A stretch of DNA of 5,976 nt from Oscillospiraceae bacterium (GTDB lineage Bacteria; Bacillota; Clostridia; Oscillospirales; Oscillospiraceae): positions 1 through 5,976 of the forward strand of contig JAJPXI010000014.1 of NCBI GenBank assembly GCA_021205585.1, read 5' to 3'. The notes below the pieces were generated by a model that saw only the letters and a program-made list of their open reading frames with translations, was not told where the DNA came from and ran no database searches. Positions 1 through 5,976 of this stretch are shown piece after piece. The position numbers were made by a program, and so were the translations under genes. Positions within the stretch are counted from its first letter, which is position 1. Each line of letters begins with the position of its first letter.

Positions 1-3000
1 TTCCTCCCCTAACCGCTCTCGCATATCCTCCGCCAGGGCGGGATGGATCTGGCACCTGGCCCCCAGCCGCTTCCCCGTGTCCGCCAGCAGGAGGACGGCC
101 TCCTGGGCGCCGGGGAACATGGAAAAGACCAGCTTTATTTTCTCCAGCAGCGGCCCCTCTCCCGGCACGCGCAGGTACAGCCGCTGGGCGTCGGCGGGCT
201 GCTCCTGGACGTCGGTTAAGGGGTTCAGGCCGTCGCACAGGATCTGCGGCGCCTTTTCCTCCCGCACCGACAGCTTGCCCCGGACGATCACCGCCAGCCC
301 TTCCTTCAGGTAGGGGCCGCACTCGTTCAGCACGCGGGCGAACACCAGCAGCTCGATGGCGGAGGTGTCATCCTCCACAGTGACGAAGGCCATCATGGAG
401 TTGTTCCGGGTGGTCTTTGTCTTAAAGGCGCTGACCAGCCCGGCCACCACCACCGGCTGCTCGTCCCGGAAGCGCTGTGGGCCGTCCTCCCGCTGGAAAT
501 CCGCCAGGATCTCCCCGATGGGGACGGCCCGGTGGGCCTTCATGGCGTGGCGGTACTCGTCCATGGGGTGGCCGCTGAGATACAGCCCGGTGGTCTCCTT
601 CTCCATGGCCAGCAGCTCCCGGCGGGAGAACTCGGGCAGGGCGCTGTTCAGGCGCAGGGCCGGTGGGCTGGCCGCCCCGGCGCTGCCGCCGCCGAACAGA
701 TCCATCTGCCCCTCCAGGTTCTTTCTTTGGCTCTGGGCAATGGCCTCCAGCAGGGCCGGGGCGGCCTCCAGCAACTGGGAGCGCTTATAGCCCATCCGGT
801 CAAAGGCCCCGCACTGGATCAGCGACTCCAGCGCCCGGCTGTTCAGGGCCTGCTGGCGCATCCGGGCGCAGAAGTCTGGAAAGTCCGAAAACAGCCCGCC
901 CCGCTGTCGCTCCTCCAGCACGCTCTGGGCAAAGCCCCGGCCCACCCCCGTCAGGGCCGCCAGGCCAAAGCGGATATTGGCTCCGGTGACGGTGAAGGCC
1001 GTCCCGGATTCGTTGATGTCCGGGGGCAGCAGGCGGATGCCGTTCTCCCGGCACTCGGCGATATACTCGGCCACCTTGTCCTGGGAGTCCAGCACCGAGG
1101 TCAGCAGGGCGGCCATGTATTCCCTGGTGTGGCGGCACTTGAACCAGGCCGTCTGGTAGGCCACGATGGCGTAACAGACGGCGTGGGCCTTGTTGAAGGC
1201 GTAGTTGGCAAAGTCGTAAATTTCGTCGTAGATGGCCTTGCCGTCCTCCTCCGGCACACCACGGGCGATGCAGCCCTCGATGCCCCGTGCGGGGTCTCCG
1301 TAGAGAAAGGAGTGGCGCTCCTTTTCAATCTGCTCCTTTTTCTTTTTGGAGATGGCCCGGCGCACCATGTCCGCCTGGCCCAGGGAGTAGCCGCCCAGCT
1401 GCTGAAAAATCTGGATGACCTGCTCCTGGTAGACGATGCAGCCGTAGGTCACGGCCAGGATGGGCCGGAGCATGGGGTGGCGGTAGGTGATGCGCTCCGG
1501 GTGCTGCTTGCACTCGATGAACCGGGGGATGGAGTCCATGGGGCCGGGGCGGTACAGGGCGATGATGGCGGTGATGTCCTCGATGTTCTGGGGCTTCATG
1601 CTGACGCACACCCCCGTCATGCCCGCCGACTCCATCTGGAACACCCCGCTGGTGCGCCCGTCGGAGAGCATCTGGAACACCTGGGGGTCGTCCTCCGGGA
1701 TTTGCTCCAGGGCGAAATCCGGCTCTTTCTGGCGCACCAGCTGCACCGCGTCGTCCAGGATGGTCAGGTTGCGCAGGCCCAGGAAGTCCATTTTCAGCAG
1801 GCCCAACTCCTCCAGGGTCACCATGGTGTACTGGGTCACGGTCAGCTCGTCGTTGGTGGCCAGGGGGACGTACTCGTAGACCGGCTTTCGGGTGATGACC
1901 ACGCCGGCGGCGTGGGTGGAGGCGTTGCGGGGCATCCCCTCCAGGGCCATGGCCGTGTCCAACAGGGTCTTGACCTTTTCGTCCTCGTCGTACATCTGTT
2001 TTAAGGGTTTAGAGAGCACCAGGGCGTGCTCCAGGGTCATGTCCAGGGCGAAAGGCACCTGCTTGGCAATGGCATCGGCCTGGGCGTAGGGGAAGGACAG
2101 CACCCTGGCCACGTCCCGCACGGCGGCCCGGGCCTTCATGGTGCCGAAGGTGACGATCTGGGCCACGTGATCCGCGCCGTATTTTTCGGTCACATAGTCG
2201 ATGACCTCCTGCCGGCGGCGGATGCAGAAGTCGATGTCGATGTCGGGCATGGTCACCCGCTCCGGGTTCAAAAAGCGTTCGAAATACAGGTTATACTTCA
2301 TCGGGTCCACGTCGGTGATGTTCAGGCAGTAGGACACCATGCTCCCCGCCGCCGAGCCCCGGCCCGGCCCCACGGGAATCTGGTGGGACTTGGCGTAGCC
2401 GATGAAGTCCGACACGATGAGGAAGTAGTCCACAAAGCCCATCTTCCGAATCATGTCCATCTCAAAGTCCAGCCGCTCCCGAAATTCCCGGCTTCCCTGG
2501 GGGTAGCGCCGGGCGAAACCCTGGGTGCAGAGCTTTTCAAAGTAGGCGTCGCTGTCCGTCTCCCCCTCCGGCAGCTTGAACTCCGGCAGGTGGTGCTCCC
2601 CAAAGGTGAAATCCACATTGCAGGCCTGGGCGATGCGCCCGGTGTTCTCTATGGCCTGGGGCCACTGGCGGAACAGCTGCTCCATCTCTTCAGTGGACTT
2701 GAGGTAAAATTCGTCGGTCTGGAACTTCATCCGATCCGGGTCGTCCACCGTTTTGCCCATCTGGATACACATGAGCACGTCCTGGAGGCGGGCGTCCTCC
2801 CTTGTCAGGTAGTGGGCGTCGTTGGTGGCGGCCAGGGGGATGCCAGTCTCCTGGTGCAGCCGGGCCAGGCCCGCGAGCACCTGGGAATCCTCCGGCAGGC
2901 TGTGATCCTGCATCTCCAGGTAGTAGTTCTCCGGCCCGAAGATGTCCCGCATCTCCAGGGCGTGGGCCCTGGCCCCCGCATAGTCCCCGTTGAGCAGCCG

Positions 3001-3432
3001 CCGGGGAATCTCCCCCGCCAGGCAGGCCGACAGGGCGATTAAGCCCTCGCTGTGGGCGCGCAGCAAATCCATATCCACACGGGGTTTGATATAAAACCCC
3101 TCGGTGAAGGATTTGGAGACCATATAGCACAAATTTTGATAGCCCGTCTGGTTTTTGCACAGCAAAATCAGGTGCCGGGCCTCGGCGTCCAGCTCGTGCA
3201 CCCGGTCGAACCGGGTGCGGGGGGCCACATAGACCTCGCAGCCGAGGATGGGCTTGACCCCCTCGGCCCGGCAGGCCCTGTAAAAATCGACGGCGCCGTA
3301 CATGACCCCGTGGTCGGTGATGGCCACGGCGGGCTGCCCCAGCTCCCGCACCCGTTTGGCCAGGGCCTTGATGCGGCACGCGCCGTCCAGCAGGCTGTAT
3401 TCCGTATGCACATGAAGGTGGACAAAGGACAC
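1..3432 (-). CDS. dnaE: DNA polymerase III alpha subunit DnaE (C-terminus cut off by left edge)
   Basis: This is a C-family replicative DNA polymerase that extends primers at the replication fork in the cytoplasm. The frame is open for 1144 codons to base 1 with no stop or frameshift; family members are about 1100-1190 aa, so probably only a few codons are missing. Visible domains: an N-terminal PHP domain (HLHVHTEYS at residues 5-13, ITDHG at 38-42); the palm with PGRGSAAGS (356-364) and PDIDIDF (396-402), giving catalytic Asp397 and Asp399, and a third Asp549 in KMDFLGLR (547-554); a helix-hairpin-helix (LTGVGRG, about 827-833); a clamp-binding motif QMDLF (909-913); and an OB fold (about 985-1065). 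The start is GTG at 3432, 8 bases after GGGGGAG and 5 bases after the whiA stop. An in-frame GTG at 3441, three codons upstream, abuts that ribosome binding site and is less likely. Firmicutes normally also carry PolC, so DnaE may share replication with it (inference). Confidence 0.97.
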   Translation of the reverse strand, partial: MSFVHLHVHTEYSLLDGACRIKALAKRVRELGQPAVAITDHGVMYGAVDFYRACRAEGVKPILGCEVYVAPRTRFDRVHELDAEARHLILLCKNQTGYQNLCYMVSKSFTEGFYIKPRVDMDLLRAHSEGLIALSACLAGEIPRRLLNGDYAGARAHALEMRDIFGPENYYLEMQDHSLPEDSQVLAGLARLHQETGIPLAATNDAHYLTREDARLQDVLMCIQMGKTVDDPDRMKFQTDEFYLKSTEEMEQLFRQWPQAIENTGRIAQACNVDFTFGEHHLPEFKLPEGETDSDAYFEKLCTQGFARRYPQGSREFRERLDFEMDMIRKMGFVDYFLIVSDFIGYAKSHQIPVGPGRGSAAGSMVSYCLNITDVDPMKYNLYFERFLNPERVTMPDIDIDFCIRRRQEVIDYVTEKYGADHVAQIVTFGTMKARAAVRDVARVLSFPYAQADAIAKQVPFALDMTLEHALVLSKPLKQMYDEDEKVKTLLDTAMALEGMPRNASTHAAGVVITRKPVYEYVPLATNDELTVTQYTMVTLEELGLLKMDFLGLRNLTILDDAVQLVRQKEPDFALEQIPEDDPQVFQMLSDGRTSGVFQMESAGMTGVCVSMKPQNIEDITAIIALYRPGPMDSIPRFIECKQHPERITYRHPMLRPILAVTYGCIVYQEQVIQIFQQLGGYSLGQADMVRRAISKKKKEQIEKERHSFLYGDPARGIEGCIARGVPEEDGKAIYDEIYDFANYAFNKAHAVCYAIVAYQTAWFKCRHTREYMAALLTSVLDSQDKVAEYIAECRENGIRLLPPDINESGTAFTVTGANIRFGLAALTGVGRGFAQSVLEERQRGGLFSDFPDFCARMRQQALNSRALESLIQCGAFDRMGYKRSQLLEAAPALLEAIAQSQRKNLEGQMDLFGGGSAGAASPPALRLNSALPEFSRRELLAMEKETTGLYLSGHPMDEYRHAMKAHRAVPIGEILADFQREDGPQRFRDEQPVVVAGLVSAFKTKTTRNNSMMAFVTVEDDTSAIELLVFARVLNECGPYLKEGLAVIVRGKLSVREEKAPQILCDGLNPLTDVQEQPADAQRLYLRVPGEGPLLEKIKLVFSMFPGAQEAVLLLADTGKRLGARCQIHPALAEDMRERLGEE

Positions 3433-3437
3433 CGCGC

Positions 3438-4349
3438 TCACTCCCCCGTGTTTTCTTCCCCGTTCGCCAGCTCGCCCACCCGGCGCAGGCGGTGGCTCAA
3501 AGCGGACTTGCTCACCGGCGGGTCGCACAGCCGGGCCAGCTCACTCAAGGTCATCTCCGGGTTGGCCCGCCGAAGCAGAGCGGCCTCCCGCAGCTTGTCC
3601 GGCAGCCGCTCCAGCTCCCCCCGCTTCTCCAGCCGCCGGATGGCCTCCAGCTGGCCCTGGGCCGCGTCCACGGCCTTGTCCAGGTTGGCCGCGTCGCAGT
3701 TGACCCGGCGGTTGACGCTGCCACGCAGGTTTTTTTCCGCCTTGGCGTTCATAATCTCCATGGCCGCCAGCGGCGCGCCGATGGCGGTGAGGAAATCCTC
3801 AATGGCCTCGCTGTTTTTGAAATAGGTGACGTAATTGGACTTGCGCTCCACCATCCTGCCCTCAAAGCCAAACTCCCGCAGCAGGGCGGACAGCTCTTTG
3901 GCCACGCTGTAGTGGCCGGTGACCAGCTCCAGGTGGTAGCCCTTCTCCGGGGCGGTAACGGATCCCCCGGCCAGGAAGGCCCCCCGGAAAAAGGCGGCCC
4001 GGCAGTCCTCTTCCTCCAAAATGCCGAAGTTGATGTGCAGGGCCACCCCGTCCCCCGGCCCGTAACCCAGGGCGTCCCCGATGGTTTGAATCTTCCCGGC
4101 GTCGGTGACGGCGAAGCTGCGCTTGCCCGCGCACTCCTGGGGCAGCAGGTCAAACTCCGTCTGGAACGCCCGCCGGAACAGGGCGGGCAGCCGCCGGGCC
4201 AAATCGTCCGACTCGGTGACGACGCGGATTTCCTCCCGCCGGAAGCAGCTGCAAAACAGCAGGATGCCGCAGGCCTCCGCCTGTAAACAGGCCCTGCTTT
4301 TCATGGGGGAGCGGCACAGTTCCCGTTTGATTTTAGCGGAAAAGGACAT
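3438..4349 (-). CDS. whiA: DNA-binding protein WhiA
   Basis: WhiA is a conserved Gram-positive DNA-binding protein. It is a sporulation regulator in Streptomyces and is linked to cell division and chromosome segregation in Bacillus. The product is 303 aa, normal for the family. It has an N-terminal WhiA domain beginning MSFSAKIKREL, a degenerate LAGLIDADG homing-endonuclease fold with FFRGAFLAGGSV (residues 120-131) and NYVTYFKNSEAIEDFL (172-187), the conserved stretch NRRVNCDAANLDKA (213-226), and a C-terminal helix-turn-helix (about 265-292, including SKSALSHRLRRVG). The family lacks endonuclease activity. ATG at 4349 is chosen because the family N-terminus starts there and a purine-rich ribosome binding site precedes it. 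The frame stays open upstream, but that part only shadows rapZ. The gene lies 31 bases after rapZ and 5 before dnaE. The N-terminal region has five cysteines (12, 21, 27, 33, 35). Confidence 0.96.
   Translation of the reverse strand: MSFSAKIKRELCRSPMKSRACLQAEACGILLFCSCFRREEIRVVTESDDLARRLPALFRRAFQTEFDLLPQECAGKRSFAVTDAGKIQTIGDALGYGPGDGVALHINFGILEEEDCRAAFFRGAFLAGGSVTAPEKGYHLELVTGHYSVAKELSALLREFGFEGRMVERKSNYVTYFKNSEAIEDFLTAIGAPLAAMEIMNAKAEKNLRGSVNRRVNCDAANLDKAVDAAQGQLEAIRRLEKRGELERLPDKLREAALLRRANPEMTLSELARLCDPPVSKSALSHRLRRVGELANGEENTGE
3441..3447 (-). promoter_or_regulatory. dnaE ribosome binding site overlapping the whiA end
   Basis: GGGGGAG on the minus strand lies in the final whiA codons (Gly-Glu) directly before its TGA. 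It is 8 bases from the GTG at 3432. The spacing favours that GTG over the in-frame GTG at 3441, which has essentially no spacer, and suggests ribosomes finishing whiA re-initiate on dnaE. Confidence 0.65.
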
Positions 4350-4352
4350 GGG

Positions 4353-4365
4353 CTCCCCCCTCTCC
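4353..4365 (-). promoter_or_regulatory. whiA ribosome binding site
   Basis: The minus strand reads GGAGAGGGGGGAG followed by CCC and the ATG at 4349. The exact anti-Shine-Dalgarno register is ambiguous because several G-rich pairings are possible, at 3 to 12 bases from the start. It supports ATG 4349 as the whiA start. Confidence 0.65.
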
Positions 4366-4371
4366 GGTGTG

Positions 4372-4386
4372 GGATAATATTTATCC
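4372..4386. repeat. short perfect inverted repeat at the rapZ stop
   Basis: GGATAA, a 3-base centre TAT and TTATCC form a perfect palindrome with 6-base arms. It covers the rapZ stop codon and the candidate -10 of the internal promoter. It is too short and AT-rich, and lacks a T-run, to be a convincing terminator. It could be a protein-binding site or chance. Confidence 0.35.
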
Positions 4387-4403
4387 GTAAGAAACCCTGG
4401 AAA
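4374..4403 (-). promoter_or_regulatory. possible weak sigma-A-type promoter for whiA-dnaE
   Basis: On the minus strand, TTTCCA (4398-4403) and TATTAT (4374-4379) are separated by 18 bases. They match the -35 consensus at 4 of 6 and the -10 at 5 of 6. They fall at the rapZ end and in the only intergenic gap, an AT-richer patch in GC-rich DNA. A start about 7 bases downstream of the -10 would leave a leader of roughly 18 bases before the whiA ATG. Such matches can arise by chance in AT-rich DNA, so this is only a candidate internal promoter. Confidence 0.25.
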
Positions 4404-5250
4404 TATCCCGGTGGGTTTCGCTGACCTGATAGCCCTTTTTCCCCAGAAGCCCAGCCAGATGGTGGGCGATGGCCACCGAGCGGTGCCTCCCGCCGGTGCA
4501 GCCCACGGCGATAACCAGAGCGGTTTTCCCCTCCTCCACATAGTGGGGCAGCAGAAAGGCCAGCAGATCCTCCAGCTTGTTCATAAATTCCAGAGTCTGC
4601 CTGTACTGAAACACAAATTCGTCCACTTCCGCATCCAGCCCGGTCTGGCCCCGGAGTTGGGCGATATAGTAGGGGTTGGGCAGAAAGCGTACGTCAAACA
4701 CCAGGTCGGCCTCCAGGGGCAGGCCGTATTTATACCCGAAGGAGGTCACGGAAACCGACATTTCCGCCTGGGGGTTCTCCCCGCCGAACAACCGCAGCAG
4801 CTCTCCCCGCAGCTTGGCGGTGGACAGGGCCGAGGTGTCGATGATATATCGGGCCTGGCGGCGCACCGGCTCCATGGCGGTCCGCTCCTTGGCGATGGCC
4901 TGCTCCAGGCTGCACCCGCCCCGGCACAGGGGGTGGCTGCGGCGGGTCTCCTTAAAGCGGTTGATGATGGTTTCCGTGGAGGCCTCGATGAATAAAATCT
5001 CATAGGGGCAGCGCATCCGGGCCAGCTCGTCCAGGGCGGCGAACAGGCTGTCGAAGGTTTGCCCGCCCCGGATGTCGTTGACCACCGCCACCCGCTCATA
5101 CCGGCCGGAACCGGCCAGGCACTGCTCGGCCAGCCGACCGATCAGGGGGGCAGGGAGATTGTCCACGCAGTAAAACCCCATATCCTCCAGCACGGAAACC
5201 GCCTTGCTCTTTCCGGCCCCGGACAGGCCGGACACAATCAAAAACTCCAC
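4381..5250 (-). CDS. rapZ: RapZ/YvcJ family P-loop nucleotide-binding protein
   Basis: The protein binds and hydrolyses nucleotides. In E. coli, RapZ is an RNA-binding adaptor controlling decay of the GlmZ small RNA and so glucosamine-6-phosphate synthesis. In Bacillus, YvcJ is a GTPase/ATPase of unclear role linked to competence. The product is 289 aa, the usual length. Visible signatures are a Walker A loop GLSGAGKS (residues 8-15), YCVDNLP (27-33), a Walker B-like VVNDIRGG (56-63), RRSHPL (103-108), FGYKYGLP (171-178), DVRFLPNP (186-193) and, in the C-terminal domain, GCTGGRHRSV (250-259) followed by HRDI (280-283). The start is GTG at 5250, 5 bases after a near-ideal ribosome binding site (GGGGGAGGAG), and it places MEFLIVSGLSGAGKS correctly at the N-terminus. 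A longer in-frame reading up to 5439 only shadows murB. The start overlaps the end of murB by 13 bases, implying coupled translation. GlmZ-type RNA control cannot be assumed here. Confidence 0.96.
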   Translation of the reverse strand: MEFLIVSGLSGAGKSKAVSVLEDMGFYCVDNLPAPLIGRLAEQCLAGSGRYERVAVVNDIRGGQTFDSLFAALDELARMRCPYEILFIEASTETIINRFKETRRSHPLCRGGCSLEQAIAKERTAMEPVRRQARYIIDTSALSTAKLRGELLRLFGGENPQAEMSVSVTSFGYKYGLPLEADLVFDVRFLPNPYYIAQLRGQTGLDAEVDEFVFQYRQTLEFMNKLEDLLAFLLPHYVEEGKTALVIAVGCTGGRHRSVAIAHHLAGLLGKKGYQVSETHRDISRVSYG

Positions 5251-5976
5251 GGAAACTCCTCCCCCAGCAGCTTGACCTCCGGCTCCAGAGCCACGCCGGT
5301 CTGTTCCAACACCCGCTGGCGAACCAGGCCCAGCAGCCGCAAAATGTCCCGGCAGGACGCACCCCCCCGGTTGACGATAAACCCTGCGTGCTTTTCCGAC
5401 ACCTGGGCGCCTCCCACCGCCAACCCTTTCAGGCCGCACTGGTCGATCAGGGCGGCGGCGTAGCCCTCTTTGGGTCGCCGGAAAGCGGAGCCGGCGCTGG
5501 GCAATTCCAGGGGCTGTTTGTCCCTGCGCCGCTCCAGCAGCGCCTCCATCTCCCGCCGAATCTGCTCCCCGTCTCCAGGGCGCAGGTGCAGGCGGGCGGA
5601 GAGAATCATCCGGCTGCCGTCGGACAGGGCGCTGCTGCGGTAGGAGAAGTTCAGCTGCGTCAGCGTTTCAACCCGCCCCTGCTGGTCGAGGACGGTTACG
5701 CTCTCCACCACCTGGGCCATCTCCCCCCCGTAGGCCCCGGCGTTCATCACCACCGCGCCCCCCAGGCTGCCAGGGATGCCGTGGGCGAAGGCCAGGCCCT
5801 CCAGGGCGTGCTCCTGGGCAAAACAGGCCAGGCGACTGAGCAGGCAGCCGCTTTGGGCCGTGATGCTCTGCTCCGTTACTTCCGCCCCGGCCAGCCCGGC
5901 GGTTTTAACGGCAAATACGTCGGCACCCTCATCGGAAACCAGCTGATTAGCGCCGTTCCCCAAAAAGAAGGGGGCG
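5238..5976 (-). CDS. murB: UDP-N-acetylenolpyruvoylglucosamine reductase MurB (N-terminus beyond right edge)
   Basis: MurB is a cytoplasmic FAD enzyme that uses NADPH to reduce UDP-GlcNAc-enolpyruvate to UDP-N-acetylmuramate, the second committed step of peptidoglycan precursor synthesis. About 245 residues are visible of a usual 300 or so, so roughly the first 55-60 lie beyond base 5976. The visible part begins in the FAD-binding domain with FFLGNGANQLVSDEG, then GIPGSLGGAVVMNAGAYG (5727-5780), YRSS in the substrate domain, and PSAGSAFRRP, whose second serine (codon 5487-5489) matches the catalytic proton donor. HAGFIVN and LEPEV follow, with a conserved glutamate at 5277-5279. The short C-terminal half resembles the type II MurB of Gram-positives. 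A TTG at 5961-5963 lies inside the FAD motif and is not the start. The stop overlaps the rapZ start. Confidence 0.96.
   Translation of the reverse strand, partial: APFFLGNGANQLVSDEGADVFAVKTAGLAGAEVTEQSITAQSGCLLSRLACFAQEHALEGLAFAHGIPGSLGGAVVMNAGAYGGEMAQVVESVTVLDQQGRVETLTQLNFSYRSSALSDGSRMILSARLHLRPGDGEQIRREMEALLERRRDKQPLELPSAGSAFRRPKEGYAAALIDQCGLKGLAVGGAQVSEKHAGFIVNRGGASCRDILRLLGLVRQRVLEQTGVALEPEVKLLGEEFPWSF
5256..5265 (-). promoter_or_regulatory. rapZ ribosome binding site inside murB
   Basis: GGGGGAGGAG on the minus strand sits 5 bases before the GTG at 5250. It lies within the murB codons for Leu-Gly-Glu-Glu near the murB C-terminus. It fixes the rapZ start over the longer in-frame reading and fits translational coupling with murB. 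Confidence 0.8.

Noticed and set aside
1336..1350. T-rich run (cctttttctttttgg) that could suggest a terminator
   Set aside because: It encodes a Lys-rich stretch of DnaE (KKKKE) with no adjacent GC-rich stem, and the reading frame continues through it.
532..2004. 490-codon open frame on the plus strand, antisense to dnaE
   Set aside because: Its codons are exact reverse complements of dnaE codons in the same phase. Stops there arise only from TTA, CTA or TCA in dnaE, which are rare in this GC-rich DNA, and the frame ends exactly at a dnaE TTA leucine codon. The product is low-complexity and resembles no known protein.
2026..3042. 338-codon open frame on the plus strand, antisense to dnaE
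   Set aside because: Same in-phase antisense effect; it ends at another dnaE TTA codon (3040-3042). dnaE over this stretch has clear polymerase and PHP motifs.
3428..3432. GACAC, the core of the Streptomyces WhiA binding motif, at the whiA-dnaE junction
   Set aside because: A 5-base word is expected often by chance. It also occurs inside coding sequence at 2411, 5231 and 5398, so it does not support autoregulation on its own.
3492..4286. 264-codon plus-strand open frame antisense to whiA, and a similar one at 4411-4995 antisense to rapZ
   Set aside because: Both are in phase with the real minus-strand genes and have the Gly/Gln/Leu/Val-rich composition of antisense shadows. No ribosome binding site or family motif is seen.
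4381..5439. Longer 352-codon reading of rapZ
   Set aside because: The extra 63 N-terminal codons overlap murB in another frame and lack any rapZ family similarity. The strong ribosome binding site and Walker A position fix the start at 5250.

Overview
The window is a compact, gene-dense piece of bacterial chromosome in which every real gene lies on the minus strand. Read in the direction of transcription (high to low coordinates), the order is murB (5' part beyond the right edge), rapZ/yvcJ, whiA and dnaE (last few codons beyond the left edge). The DNA is clearly GC-rich, and the codons TTA, CTA and TCA are rare. The order murB-rapZ-(yvcK)-whiA-dnaE is typical of Clostridia. Together with the high GC and the style of the WhiA and DnaE proteins, it suggests a GC-rich anaerobic Firmicute of the Oscillospiraceae/Flavonifractor kind. 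The lineage is an inference from context, not proven by the sequence.

Layout: murB (5238-5976, partial) encodes UDP-N-acetylenolpyruvoylglucosamine reductase. Its last 13 bases overlap the GTG start of rapZ (4381-5250, 289 aa), a P-loop nucleotide-binding protein. A 31-base AT-richer gap, the only real intergenic spacer, separates rapZ from whiA (4350-4380). It holds the whiA ribosome binding site, a small perfect inverted repeat and a weak promoter-like sequence. whiA (3438-4349, 303 aa) encodes a DNA-binding protein with a degenerate LAGLIDADG homing-endonuclease fold and a C-terminal helix-turn-helix. Five bases after its stop, dnaE begins (GTG at 3432) and stays open through base 1. I translated all 1144 visible codons and found no stop or frameshift.

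The spacing (13-base overlap, 31 bases, 5 bases) and the lack of any terminator indicate one operon with translational coupling. It joins peptidoglycan precursor synthesis (MurB), an envelope/metabolism-linked nucleotide-binding protein (RapZ), a regulator linked to division and chromosome segregation (WhiA), and chromosome replication (DnaE).

This is core housekeeping DNA. I found no mobile element, CRISPR array, RNA gene, toxin-antitoxin pair or defence system. The long plus-strand open frames are antisense shadows. The points worth a second look are modest: the usual yvcK gene (and a ptsH/crh-type gene) is missing from the cluster, DnaE keeps an apparently complete PHP metal-binding site, and the rapZ-whiA gap carries possible regulatory elements.
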